Shown here in pieces: positions 36,537-45,185 of a stretch of DNA of 64,000 nt. The stretch comes from Tepidimonas taiwanensis (lineage in GTDB: Bacteria; Pseudomonadota; Gammaproteobacteria; Burkholderiales; Burkholderiaceae_C): contig NZ_CP083911.1 in NCBI RefSeq assembly GCF_020162115.1, forward strand, positions 2,046,001 through 2,110,000, given 5' to 3'. Within the stretch, counting starts at the first letter, position 1; each line of letters starts with the position of its first letter. The notes beneath the pieces are model-generated. The model saw nothing but the letters and a program-made list of their open reading frames with translations. It was not told the origin of the DNA and ran no database searches. The translations under genes were made by a program, and so were the position numbers.

Positions 36537-36776
36537 TCAGCCCTTGTAGTGGGCCTTGGCGTAGTCGATGGCCTGCTGCACGGTGGTGATCTTCTCGGCG
36601 TCCTCGTCGGGGATCTCGATGCCGAACTCGTCTTCGAGGGCCATCACCAGCTCGACGGTGTCGAGCGAGTCGGCACCCAGGTCGGCGACGAACGCCTTCT
36701 CCGGGGTCACCTGGCTCTCCTCGACGCCGAGCTGCTCGGCGATGATCTTCTTCACACGTGCTTCGATGTCGCTCAT
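36537..36776 (-). CDS. acpP: Acyl carrier protein
   Basis: AcpP, 79 residues, acidic carrier of growing acyl chains. Ser37 in GADSLDTVEL receives phosphopantetheine from AcpS, encoded at 23.9 kb. The sequence is near the family consensus. A 96-bp gap separates it from fabG, long enough for a separate promoter, as expected for an abundant protein. Confidence 0.97.
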   Translation of the reverse strand: MSDIEARVKKIIAEQLGVEESQVTPEKAFVADLGADSLDTVELVMALEDEFGIEIPDEDAEKITTVQQAIDYAKAHYKG

Positions 36777-36872
36777 AGTTCCCTCGTCGGGTGGTTGAAA
36801 ACAGCCCCGGCATTGTAGCCGCCCCGCCGGTGGGGGCTTCGCACTGGTCGCGCACCGCGGCGCGGCCGCGGC

Positions 36873-37622
36873 TCAGGCCATGAACATGCCGCCGTTGACG
36901 TGCAGCTCCTGACCCGTGATGTAGCCCGCCTGCGGGCTGGCCAGAAACGCCACCGCGTGCGCGACGTCGGCAGGCTTGCCCAGGTGCCCCAGCGGAATCT
37001 GCGCCAGCAGCGCCTGCTGCTGCTCCGGCGGCAGGCTGGCGGTCATGTCGGTCTCGATGAAGCCGGGGGCCACGCAGTTGACGGTGATGCGCCGGCTGCC
37101 CAGCTCGCGCGCCAACGCCCGCGTCATGCCCGCCACACCGGCCTTGGCCGCGGCGTAGTTCGCCTGGCCCGGGTTGCCCGCGGCCCCGACGACGCTCGTG
37201 ATGTTGACGATACGGCCGTAGCGTTGCTTCATCATCGGGCGAATCGCCGCGCGACAGAGGCGAAACACCGCCTTGAGGTTGGTGTCGAGCACGGCGTCCC
37301 AGTCCTCGTCCTTGAGCCGCATCGCCAGCATGTCGCGCGTGATGCCGGCGTTGTTGACGAGGATGTGCAGCGCGCCCTGCTCCTTGACGAGGGTGTCGAC
37401 CAACGCGTCCGCCACGGGCGCATCGTTGACGTCGAGCCGCACGCCGCGGCAGCCTTCGAACGCGGCGAGCGCCTGGGTGATGCGCTGCGCACCGTCGTCG
37501 GTGGTGGCGGTGCCGATGACGCGTACGCCGCGGCTTGCCAGCTCGCGCGCGATGGCCGCGCCGATGCCGCGCGAAGCGCCCGTGACGAGGGCGATCTGAC
37601 CGGCCATGACGTTTTCGGACAT
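36873..37622 (-). CDS. fabG: 3-oxoacyl-[ACP] reductase
   Basis: FabG, 249 residues, NADPH-dependent short-chain dehydrogenase. LVTGASRGIGAAIA is the cofactor loop, NNAGITRD the structural motif, and the catalytic Ser-Tyr-Lys are in NITSVVG and QANYAAAKAGV. GGAAGG about 8 nt upstream supports the ATG at 37622; the family-typical start at MAGQIALVTG, five codons later, is possible. Confidence 0.96.
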   Translation of the reverse strand: MSENVMAGQIALVTGASRGIGAAIARELASRGVRVIGTATTDDGAQRITQALAAFEGCRGVRLDVNDAPVADALVDTLVKEQGALHILVNNAGITRDMLAMRLKDEDWDAVLDTNLKAVFRLCRAAIRPMMKQRYGRIVNITSVVGAAGNPGQANYAAAKAGVAGMTRALARELGSRRITVNCVAPGFIETDMTASLPPEQQQALLAQIPLGHLGKPADVAHAVAFLASPQAGYITGQELHVNGGMFMA

Positions 37623-37697
37623 CTTGTCTGCCTTCCTGATGCGTGGGGGTCTTCGATTCGTGGGACTTCCGGGGTCGCGCCGTGCCGCGATCTGCGC

Positions 37698-38651
37698 TCA
37701 GCCTGCCAGCAGCGCGCGCACCTCGGCCAGCGTCGCGGGATCGTACAGCGCCGCGGCCGACACGTCCGGCGCGATGCGCTTGGTCAGGCCCAGCAGCACC
37801 TTGCCCGGGCCGCACTCGACGATGGCCTGCGCGCCGCGCTCGCGCAGCGCCTGCACGCACTCGACCCAGCGCACCGGGCCCGCCGCCTGGCGCACGAGCG
37901 CATCGCGGATGCGCGCGGCGTCGGTCTCCACCGCGACGTCGATATTGTTGACCACCGGAATGCGCGGCGGGCGCAGGTCGACCGTGGCGAGCCGCTCGCG
38001 CAGCGCCTCGGCCGCCGGGCACATCAGGCTCGAGTGAAACGGCGCCGACACCGGCAGCGGCAGCGCACGCTTGGCGCCGCGCGCCTTCAGCACCTCGCAC
38101 GCTTTGTCGACCGCGGCCTTGGAGCCGGCGATCACGGTCTGCGCGGGGTCATTGAAATTGACCGCCTCGACCACCTCGCCGCTGTCGGGGGCGAACGTCG
38201 CCTGCGCTTCGGCGCACCCGGCACGCACCGCGTCGGCGTCCAGCCCCAGGATCGCCGCCATCGCCCCGGCGCCGACCGGCACGGCCTGCTGCATCGCCTG
38301 GGCGCGGAAGCGCACCAGCGGCGCCGCCTCGGCCAGCGTCAACACCTCCGCCGCCACCAGCGCGCTGTACTCGCCCAGCGAGTGCCCGGCCACTGCCACC
38401 GGGTCGGCACCGCCCTCGGCCTTCCAGACACGCCACGCGGCCACCCCCGCGACCAGCATCACGGGCTGCGTGTTGGTGGTCAGCGCCAACGCCTCCTTCG
38501 GCCCTTCGTGGATCAGTCGGCCGATGTCCTCGCCGAGCGCGTCCGATGCCTCTTGCAGCGTCTGCCGCACGACCGGGTGGTCGCCCCAGGCATCGAGCAT
38601 GCCCACCGACTGCGAGCCCTGCCCCGGGAAAACGAAAGCGAATGCGGTCAT
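37698..38651 (-). CDS. fabD: Malonyl-CoA-ACP transacylase
   Basis: FabD, 317 residues, loads malonate onto ACP. AFVFPGQGSQSVGM opens the protein, VAGHSLGEYSAL contains the nucleophile Ser, and VSAPFHSSLM the catalytic His. It lies between fabH and fabG in the standard order. Confidence 0.97.
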   Translation of the reverse strand: MTAFAFVFPGQGSQSVGMLDAWGDHPVVRQTLQEASDALGEDIGRLIHEGPKEALALTTNTQPVMLVAGVAAWRVWKAEGGADPVAVAGHSLGEYSALVAAEVLTLAEAAPLVRFRAQAMQQAVPVGAGAMAAILGLDADAVRAGCAEAQATFAPDSGEVVEAVNFNDPAQTVIAGSKAAVDKACEVLKARGAKRALPLPVSAPFHSSLMCPAAEALRERLATVDLRPPRIPVVNNIDVAVETDAARIRDALVRQAAGPVRWVECVQALRERGAQAIVECGPGKVLLGLTKRIAPDVSAAALYDPATLAEVRALLAG

Positions 38652-38690
38652 CGTGTCTCCTGTCGTCCGTCCGTGTGTCGGGCCCCGGCG

Positions 38691-39716
38691 TCAGTACCGC
38701 AGCAACACCGAGCCCCAGGTGAAGCCGCCGCCGACCCCCTCCAGCAGCAACAACTGACCGGGCTGGATGCGCCCGTCGCGCACCGCCTGATCGAGCGCCA
38801 GCGGGATCGACGCTGCCGAGGTGTTGCCGTGCTGGTCGACGGTCACGACGACGCGCTCCATCGGCAGCTTGAGCTTGCGCGCCGTGCCCTGCATGATGCG
38901 GATGTTGGCCTGGTGCGGGATCAGCCAGTCCACCTCGGCCTCCGTCTTGCCGGCCTTGGCCAGCGTGGTGCGGGCGGTCTCTTCCAGCACGCCGACGGCG
39001 AGCTTGAACACCGCCTGCCCATCCATGCGCAGCAACGGATCGCCGAGCACGCTGCCACCGGCCACCGTGCCCGGTACACAGAGGATATCGGTGTGCCGGC
39101 CGTCGGCGTGGAGGTCGCTGGCCAGCACGCCGGGGCCGCTGCCGTCGTGTTCGACCGCCTCGAGCACCACCGCACCGGCACCGTCGCCGAACAGCACGCA
39201 GGTCGTGCGGTCGTCGAAATTGAGGATGCGCGAAAACACCTCCGCCCCGACGACCAGCGCGCAGCGCGCCCCGCCCGTGCGCAGCATCGCGTCGGCCACC
39301 GTCAGCGCGTAGATGAAACCGGTGCACACCGCCTGCACGTCGAACGCCGGGGCGCCGATCGGCCCGCGGCCGCCCGCGGCCAGCGCCGCCTCGTGCAGCT
39401 TGCGCTGCAGGATGGTCGCCGTGGAGGGAAACACCATGTCCGGCGTCGACGTGGCGACGATGATCAGATCCACCTCGTGCGGCGCGCGTCCCGCGGCCTG
39501 CAGCGCGCGCAGGCTGGCGTCGAGCGCGAGGTCGCTCGCCATCTGCCCGTCTTCCGCGAAATGGCGGGCGCGGATGCCCGTGCGCTCCACGATCCAGGCG
39601 TCGCTGGTTTCCAGTCCGCGCTGGGCGAGCAGCGCCGCCATGTCGTCATTGGTCAGGCGCCGCGCGGGCAGCGCGCTGCCGGTTCCCGTGATGCGGGCGT
39701 ACACACTCATCGGCAT
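38691..39716 (-). CDS. fabH: 3-oxoacyl-[ACP] synthase III
   Basis: FabH, 341 residues, starts fatty acid synthesis from acetyl-CoA and malonyl-ACP. The triad is Cys in VQAVCTGFIYAL, His in LIPHQANIRIM and Asn in HGNTSAASIPLAL. Two ATGs six bases apart (39716 and 39710) are candidate starts; family similarity begins at the second, with MSVYARITGTGS. Confidence 0.96.
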   Translation of the reverse strand: MPMSVYARITGTGSALPARRLTNDDMAALLAQRGLETSDAWIVERTGIRARHFAEDGQMASDLALDASLRALQAAGRAPHEVDLIIVATSTPDMVFPSTATILQRKLHEAALAAGGRGPIGAPAFDVQAVCTGFIYALTVADAMLRTGGARCALVVGAEVFSRILNFDDRTTCVLFGDGAGAVVLEAVEHDGSGPGVLASDLHADGRHTDILCVPGTVAGGSVLGDPLLRMDGQAVFKLAVGVLEETARTTLAKAGKTEAEVDWLIPHQANIRIMQGTARKLKLPMERVVVTVDQHGNTSAASIPLALDQAVRDGRIQPGQLLLLEGVGGGFTWGSVLLRY

Positions 39717-39749
39717 TCACATTCGGTGGCGGCGGCGCGGGAGGCCCGC

Positions 39750-40802
39750 TCAGCCGTTCGGGGTAAGGTTCGGATCCGCGGCGACGGGCGCCAGCAGCGG
39801 CGCGGCATGGGCGATGCGCTCGCGCACACGCTCCAGCAGCCGCGCTTCGGCCGCATCATACGCGCGCCGCAGCGCCTGCTCGAACGCGAACGCGTCGGCC
39901 GAGCCGTGGCTCTTGAACACCAGCCCCCGCAGGCCCAGCAGCGCCGCCCCGTTGTAGCGGCGGTGGTCCAGCCGGCGCTTGAAGCGCATCAGCACCGGCC
40001 ACGCCAGCAGCGCGACGAGCCGGGCATACCACCCGCGGCCGAACTCCTCGCGCAGAAACGCGCCGATCATGCCCGCCAGCCCCTCGCTCGTCTTGAGCGC
40101 GACGTTGCCGACGAAGCCGTCGCACACCACGATGTCGGTGGTGCCCTTGAAGATGTCGTTGCCCTCGACGTTGCCGTGGAAGTGCAGATCGCCGCGCTCG
40201 GCGGCCTCGCGCAGCAGCTGGCCGGCGCGCTTGATGACGTCGTTGCCCTTGATGACTTCCTCGCCGATGTTGAGCAGCCCGACGCTCGGGTTCTCCCGCC
40301 CACCGGCGGCCACGAGCGCGGAACCCATCACCGCGAACTGCAGCAGGTGTTCGGCCGTGCAGTCGACGTTGGCTCCGAGGTCGAGCATCGTCGTGGCGCC
40401 GCCGCGGGCGTTGGGGATCTGGGTGGCGATGGCCGGACGGTCGATGCCCTCCAACGTCTTGAGGACGTAGCGGGCGATGGCCATCAGCGCGCCGGTGTTA
40501 CCGGCAGAGACGGCGGCGTCGGCGGCGCCATCCTTGACCTGCGCGATCGCCACGCGCATCGACGAGTCTTTTTTGCGGCGCAACGCCACTTCGACCGGGT
40601 CGTCCATTGCGACGACCTCGGACGCCGGAACCACGGTGCAGCGCTGCGCATCGAGCCCGCGCGGCAGCGACGCCAGCGCCTCGGGCCGGCCGACCAGCAA
40701 CAAATGCGCCCGCGGATGCGCCGCCAGAAATGCGGCACACGCGGGCAACGTCACGGAGGGACCGTGGTCGCCCCCCATGCAATCGACGGCGATCCGGATC
40801 AC
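39750..40802 (-). CDS. plsX: Phosphate acyltransferase PlsX
   Basis: PlsX, 350 residues, makes acyl-phosphate from acyl-ACP for phospholipid synthesis. VDCMGGDHGPSVTLPA at the start and ANVDCTAEHLLQFAVMG are signatures, as is KGTTDIVVCDGFVGNVALK. It lies between rpmF and fabH, the widespread rpmF-plsX-fab order. Confidence 0.96.
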   Translation of the reverse strand: MIRIAVDCMGGDHGPSVTLPACAAFLAAHPRAHLLLVGRPEALASLPRGLDAQRCTVVPASEVVAMDDPVEVALRRKKDSSMRVAIAQVKDGAADAAVSAGNTGALMAIARYVLKTLEGIDRPAIATQIPNARGGATTMLDLGANVDCTAEHLLQFAVMGSALVAAGGRENPSVGLLNIGEEVIKGNDVIKRAGQLLREAAERGDLHFHGNVEGNDIFKGTTDIVVCDGFVGNVALKTSEGLAGMIGAFLREEFGRGWYARLVALLAWPVLMRFKRRLDHRRYNGAALLGLRGLVFKSHGSADAFAFEQALRRAYDAAEARLLERVRERIAHAAPLLAPVAADPNLTPNG

Positions 40803-40862
40803 GGCTGGTTTACACGGGCGCGCACGGGCCAGCCGAGCCGCCCATGTCGGCCGCGACGGACA

Positions 40863-41045
40863 TCAGGCTTCGGACTTGTTCTTGAGCACCTGGCGGCCAC
40901 GGTAGAAACCGTTGGGGCTGATGTGGTGGCGCAGGTGCACCTCGCCCGTGGTCGGCTCCACCGCAATGCCGGGCACCGACAGCGCGTTGTGCGAGCGGTG
41001 CATGCCGCGCTTGGACGGCGACTTCTTGTTCTGCTGAACGGCCAT
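40863..41045 (-). CDS. rpmF: 50S ribosomal protein L32
   Basis: L32, 60 residues: AVQQNKKSPSKRGMHRSH at the start and GEVHLRHHISPNGFYRGRQV are diagnostic. The zinc-binding cysteines of some L32 proteins are absent, as in many Proteobacteria. AGGAG lies before the ATG. Confidence 0.97.
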   Translation of the reverse strand: MAVQQNKKSPSKRGMHRSHNALSVPGIAVEPTTGEVHLRHHISPNGFYRGRQVLKNKSEA

Positions 41046-41150
41046 GATCGGCTCCTGGAATTCGGGTCAGGCTAAGAAAACCCTGCATTATAGCCCGCGC
41101 CGCGCAGCGGTGCCGACAAGACGCCCCAGCGGCTCGGGGGTTGCGCGGGC

Positions 41151-41801
41151 TCAGGGACGACGCAGCTTGAGCGCGGCGAGCGCCGCGAACGGGTGGGGTT
41201 TCGCCGGCTCGCCCCCAGCCGCCAGCTCGCCCGTCGCGCCCGGCTCCCCCGTGCCGAGCGTATCCCCGGCGGCCAGCGGCAGGGGCCGCGGACACGCGGC
41301 GTGCATCGGCACCAGCGGCGCCGCCAGCAGCAGCTCGTCCTCCACCAGCGCCAGCAGGTGGTGGCGCGCACCCTCCAGCACGAGCAGGTCCTCTTCACAG
41401 GTGTCGTCTTCGGCCTCCGCGGTCGCCTCGTCAGCCACGAAGCGGAACCACCGATCGACCTGCAGCGGCTGCCAGTACGGCTCCAGGCAACGCTGACACA
41501 CCAGCGGGACGGCCCCCTCGATCTGCAGCCGCAACCACAATTGGCGCGGCACCGCGGCCATGCGCCCCCCGGCGAGCGCGCGCATCGCCGCCGCGACCGC
41601 CGCGGGCGGGTCGCGCCATTCGGCCTGCGCCTGCCAGCGCACCGTCGCCGTCTCCACCCCCGCGAGCGCCGGCGCGTCGGTGAGCAGCCGGGTCAGGCGC
41701 GGCAGCGCGTACACACCCGCCAGCGGCGTGGCGCGGCGCGCTAGCGCCTCCACATCGATCCAGTCGTCGCGCGGGTCGGTGTCGGGCGTCGGTCGTGTCA
41801 T
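41151..41801 (-). CDS. DUF177 (YceD-like) protein
   Basis: A 216-residue YceD/DUF177 family protein; members next to rpmF have been linked to 23S rRNA accumulation or processing. The family core is QLWLRLQIEGAVPLVCQRCL followed by an acidic stretch and EEDLLVLEG. The C-terminal 40 residues are Gly/Ala-rich. Its gene opens the long minus-strand run and is divergent from pdxH. I start where the conserved context begins (ATG 41801); no strong ribosome site is visible there. Confidence 0.85.
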   Translation of the reverse strand: MTRPTPDTDPRDDWIDVEALARRATPLAGVYALPRLTRLLTDAPALAGVETATVRWQAQAEWRDPPAAVAAAMRALAGGRMAAVPRQLWLRLQIEGAVPLVCQRCLEPYWQPLQVDRWFRFVADEATAEAEDDTCEEDLLVLEGARHHLLALVEDELLLAAPLVPMHAACPRPLPLAAGDTLGTGEPGATGELAAGGEPAKPHPFAALAALKLRRP

Positions 41802-41859
41802 GTATGCATTATCCCGCGGCGCGACGCCGACGCGCGATGCGCCGTGCCATACTGACGCC

Positions 41860-42495
41860 ATGACCCACATCGCCGACCTGCGCAAAAGCTACGAACGTGC
41901 CGAACTCAGCGAGGACGCCTCGCACCCCGATCCGCTGCAGCAGTTCGACCAGTGGCTGCACGAAGCGATCCGCGCCGAGCTGCCCGAGCCCAACGCGATG
42001 ACACTGGCCACCGTCGGCAGCGACCTGCGGCCGAGCACCCGTGTCGTGCTCATCAAGGGCTACGACGCGCGCGGCATCGTCTGGTACACCAACTACGACA
42101 GCCGCAAAGGCCGCGAGCTCGCGGGCAACCCCTACGCCGCGCTGCAGTTCCACTGGGTCGAGCTGGAGCGCGTGGTGCGCATCGAGGGCGTCGTGGAAAA
42201 GGTGTCCGCCGAGGAGAGCGACGCCTATTTCGCCAGCCGCCCGCTGGACCACCGCATCGGCGCGTGGGCCAGCCCGCAAAGTCAGGTGATCGAGAGCCGG
42301 GCGGTGCTGGTGGCCAACGCGGCCAAATACGCGGCGCAGTTCCTGATGAACCCACCGCGGCCGCCGCATTGGGGCGGCTACCGCCTCAAGCCCGACGCCT
42401 GGGAGTTCTGGCAGGGCCGCAAGAGCCGGCTGCACGACCGCCTGCGCTACCGGCTCGACAACGGCCAGTGGGTGCGCGAGCGGCTCGCGCCCTGA
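41860..42495 (+). CDS. pdxH: Pyridoxamine 5'-phosphate oxidase
   Basis: PdxH, 211 residues, FMN enzyme making pyridoxal 5'-phosphate. ADLRKSYERAELSE is the typical start; PSTRVVLIKGYDARGIVWYT, NYDSRKGRELAGNP and the C-terminal WEFWQGRKSRLHDR with RYRLDNGQWVRERLAP are signatures. Divergent from the DUF177 gene with about 58 bp between. Confidence 0.96.
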   Translation: MTHIADLRKSYERAELSEDASHPDPLQQFDQWLHEAIRAELPEPNAMTLATVGSDLRPSTRVVLIKGYDARGIVWYTNYDSRKGRELAGNPYAALQFHWVELERVVRIEGVVEKVSAEESDAYFASRPLDHRIGAWASPQSQVIESRAVLVANAAKYAAQFLMNPPRPPHWGGYRLKPDAWEFWQGRKSRLHDRLRYRLDNGQWVRERLAP

Positions 42496-42551
42496 CGGCA
42501 CCCGGTGCGCCCACCCCAACGACGATCGGTTGGTTAGCACCCCCGACAAGA

Positions 42552-42572
42552 CGTACAATTTTTCGTACAATT
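42552..42572 (+). promoter_or_regulatory. Two direct CGTACAATT repeats upstream of yefM
   Basis: CGTACAATT occurs at 42552-42560 and 42564-42572, a 12-bp period, ending 9 bp before the antitoxin ATG. Each copy includes a TACAAT that could serve as a -10 box. The pair is well placed to be the operator and promoter of the toxin-antitoxin operon. Confidence 0.5.
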
Positions 42573-42581
42573 CCGCGCATC

Positions 42582-42833
42582 ATGGACGTCATCACCTACT
42601 CCGCCGCGCGCGCCAACCTGGCCCGGACCATGGATCGGGTCTGCAACGACCACGCGCCGCTGATCATCACGCGCAACCGGGAGCAGGCAGTGGTGATGCT
42701 GTCCCTGGAGGACTACAACGCGCTGGAAGAAACCGCGTACCTGCTTCGCAGCCCCGCCAATGCCCAACGGCTGCTGAATGCGATCCAGGAACTCAACGCC
42801 GGGGGCGGAACCGAGCGGCAACTGGCCGAATGA
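42582..42833 (+). CDS. yefM: YefM-type antitoxin (Phd/YefM family)
   Basis: An 83-residue antitoxin. The N-terminal Phd/YefM DNA-binding domain is clear: VITYSAARANLARTMDRVCN, then PLIITRNREQAVVMLSLEDY and ALEETAYLLRSPANAQRL. The C-terminal tail should wrap the toxin. The stop overlaps the yoeB start by 4 nt. It is expected to repress its own promoter, with YoeB as corepressor. Confidence 0.93.
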   Translation: MDVITYSAARANLARTMDRVCNDHAPLIITRNREQAVVMLSLEDYNALEETAYLLRSPANAQRLLNAIQELNAGGGTERQLAE

Positions 42834-43096
42834 AACTGATTTTCGCCGCAGCCGCCTGGGACGACTACCTGTATTGGCAACGGCACGACCGCCGCATCGT
42901 CGAACGGATCAACACCCTGATTCGGGACGTGCAGCGCAGCCCCTACGCGGGCATCGGCAAACCCGAACCGCTCAAACACGCGCTGTCGGGCTACTGGTCA
43001 CGCCGCATCACGGACGAGCATCGCATGGTCTACCGCGTCGAGGGGGACGCGGTGTTGATCGCCCAGCTGCGTTACCACTACGGACCGTCAGACTGA
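42830..43096 (+). CDS. yoeB: YoeB-type ribosome-dependent mRNA interferase
   Basis: An 88-residue RelE/YoeB toxin that cuts mRNA in the ribosomal A site. The residues important in the family are present: Glu in KPEPLK, Arg in WSRRITDEHRMVYR and the terminal QLRYHYG with His and Tyr. FAAAAWDDYLYWQRHDRRI is the typical start. It ends 3 bp from the convergent folK. Confidence 0.94.
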   Translation: MKLIFAAAAWDDYLYWQRHDRRIVERINTLIRDVQRSPYAGIGKPEPLKHALSGYWSRRITDEHRMVYRVEGDAVLIAQLRYHYGPSD

Positions 43097-43099
43097 CCG

Positions 43100-43564
43100 T
43101 TACCAGCGGCAAATCGGCTGATCGGCGACGGCGGCGAGCGCGGCGGCGCTGACGCGCTGCGGCGCGATTTCGTGCAACGGCACGAGCACGAACGCGCGCT
43201 GCTGCCAGCGCGGGTGAGGCACCGTCAGGCGTGGCGACTCGATGCGCGCGTCGCCGTAGAGCAGCAGATCCAGGTCGAGCGTGCGCGGGGCGTTGCGATA
43301 GGGTCGCTCGCGCCCGGCGCGCGCCTCCAGCGCGTGCAGCGCGCTCAACAGGTCCGGCGCCGTCAGGCGGGTGTGGAGCGCCGCGACCGCGTTGCAGTAG
43401 TCGGGTCCGTCGGCCTCCAGCGGCGCGGTGCGCCACAGGCCGGAGATGGCGACGCAGCGCGACTGCGGCAGCGCCTGCAACCACTGCAGCGCCGCGCGCA
43501 CCTGCGCCGCGGCGTCGCCCAGGTTCGCCCCCAATCCGACGTAGGCCGTCACCGGCTCACGCAT
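43100..43564 (-). CDS. folK: 2-amino-4-hydroxy-6-hydroxymethyldihydropteridine pyrophosphokinase
   Basis: HPPK, 154 residues, ATP-dependent step of folate synthesis. AYVGLGANLGD, YCNAVAAL and RTLDLDLLLYGD (metal-binding Asp pair) followed by VPHPRWQQRAFVLVPL are the family motifs. The start at 43564 is inside the last codons of pcnB (8-nt overlap), the common pcnB-folK order. Confidence 0.94.
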   Translation of the reverse strand: MREPVTAYVGLGANLGDAAAQVRAALQWLQALPQSRCVAISGLWRTAPLEADGPDYCNAVAALHTRLTAPDLLSALHALEARAGRERPYRNAPRTLDLDLLLYGDARIESPRLTVPHPRWQQRAFVLVPLHEIAPQRVSAAALAAVADQPICRW

Positions 43565-45185
43565 CGGGGGCCCCATCTCCCGTAGCGGCGTCGCCCGCCG
43601 CCCCGCCCGCGGGCTTGCGGCGCCGCCGCCGGCGCTTGCGCGGCGCGGTGGGGGCCTGGGCGTCACCGTCGGCCGACGGTGACACCGCCGGCGTCGGCGA
43701 CGGCGGCGTCACTGCAACTTCGGCTGTGACGCCATTCGCACCGTTCGTCCCCCCGGCGTCGGGCCCATCATCGCGGCGGCACCGACCACGCGACGCCTTG
43801 CCCGGGGCCTTGGCGCGCTGCTGCTCCAGCCGCACCGCCTCCACCATGTCGCGCCGCACGGCCTCGCCGGCCTGGCTGAACGTTTCCCACCAGTGGGAGA
43901 GCTCCTCGTCCACCTCGCCCACCTGCGCGCGCAGGCGCAGGAAGTCGAAGCCCGCGCGAAAGCGCGGCTGCTCCACCAGCGTGAACGGCCCGTTGCCGGT
44001 GCGCTTGTCGAAGCGCGGCTGCATCATCCAGATCTCGCGCATGTCGGCACCGAGCTTGCCACGCCCCGAGACATCGCCGATGCGCGCGTCGAACACCTCG
44101 TCCACCGCCTCGGACAGCGCCGGGAATACCGGCACGCCGTCCGCGAGCCGGCGCTGCCACGCGGCGCGCACGTCCTGCCACAGCACGCACGCGAGCAAAA
44201 AGCTGGGCGCCACCGGCTTGCCTTCAGCCACGCGGCGGTCCGTGTCCTGCAGCGCCGCGCGCACGAACGGCTCGTCCGCGCGCTCGACCACCACGTCCAG
44301 CAGCGGGTAGATGCCACGCGCCAGCCCGTTGGCGCGCAGCGCCTCGATACTGGCCAGCGCGTGCCCGGTCTGCAGCAGCTTGAGCATCTCGTCGAACAGG
44401 CGGCTCGGCGGCACATCGGCCAGCAGCGGCAGGTGTGCCGCCATCGGCGCGCGCGTCTTGGCGTCGAGCTTGAATCCGAGGCGGCTCAGCTTGGCCTCGA
44501 AGCGCACCGCGCGGATGATGCGCACCGGGTCCTCGCGGTAGCGCGTCGCCGGGTCGCCGATCATGCGCAGTACACGCTTGCGCGCGTCGCGGATGCCCTG
44601 GTGGAAATCGACCACCGTCTGCGTCTCGGGGTCGTAGTACATCGCGTTGATCGTGAAGTCGCGCCGCGCAGCGTCCTGCTCGATCGGCCCCCAGACGTTG
44701 TCGCGCAGCACGCGGCCACTGGCGTCCACCGCGAGCGACACCCCGGCCAGCGCCCGGGTGGAGCGCTCGTCACCGACGACCGGCTCGGCCTGGCTCGGGT
44801 CGACGTAGGCGCGGAAGGTCGAGACCTCGATCACCTCGTGCTCGCGCCCGCGCCCGAACACCACGTGCACGATGCGAAAGCGCCGCCCGATGATGAACGC
44901 GCGCCGGAACAGCGCCTTGACCTGCTCGGGCGTGGCGTTGGTGGCGACGTCGAAATCCTTGGGCCGCAGGCCCAGCAGCAGGTCGCGCACCGCGCCGCCG
45001 ACGATGTACGCCTCGTAGCCGGCGCGCTTGAGCGTGTGCACCACGTCCAGCGCCCGGCCGTCGACCAGCGACGGGTCGATCCCGTGCACCGACACCGGTA
45101 CGTCCTCGCGTTTGCCAAAGCGCGGCCGGCGCAGCGTGGGCCGCACCGTCTTGTCCAACAGTTTGTCGATCAGTTGTTTGATCAT
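43557..45185 (-). CDS. pcnB: Poly(A) polymerase I
   Basis: PcnB, 542 residues, adds poly(A) tails that promote RNA decay. The nucleotidyltransferase core is AYIVGGAVRDLLLGLRPKDF followed by DVATNATPEQV; RFRIVHVVFGRGREHEVIEV and RRDFTINAMYYD follow. The C-terminal domain ends in a basic tail (KRRRRRRK) with Ala/Gly-rich linker. The N-terminal segment places it with poly(A) polymerase rather than CCA-adding enzyme, but paralogues are close. Confidence 0.93.
   Translation of the reverse strand: MIKQLIDKLLDKTVRPTLRRPRFGKREDVPVSVHGIDPSLVDGRALDVVHTLKRAGYEAYIVGGAVRDLLLGLRPKDFDVATNATPEQVKALFRRAFIIGRRFRIVHVVFGRGREHEVIEVSTFRAYVDPSQAEPVVGDERSTRALAGVSLAVDASGRVLRDNVWGPIEQDAARRDFTINAMYYDPETQTVVDFHQGIRDARKRVLRMIGDPATRYREDPVRIIRAVRFEAKLSRLGFKLDAKTRAPMAAHLPLLADVPPSRLFDEMLKLLQTGHALASIEALRANGLARGIYPLLDVVVERADEPFVRAALQDTDRRVAEGKPVAPSFLLACVLWQDVRAAWQRRLADGVPVFPALSEAVDEVFDARIGDVSGRGKLGADMREIWMMQPRFDKRTGNGPFTLVEQPRFRAGFDFLRLRAQVGEVDEELSHWWETFSQAGEAVRRDMVEAVRLEQQRAKAPGKASRGRCRRDDGPDAGGTNGANGVTAEVAVTPPSPTPAVSPSADGDAQAPTAPRKRRRRRRKPAGGAAGDAATGDGAPDA

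Noticed and set aside
36900..41075. A 1391-codon open frame on the plus strand across the fab cluster
   Set aside because: It is antisense to rpmF, plsX, fabH, fabD and fabG, all with clear motifs. Long antisense frames are expected at this GC content, and its translation is low-complexity Arg/Ala/Gly.
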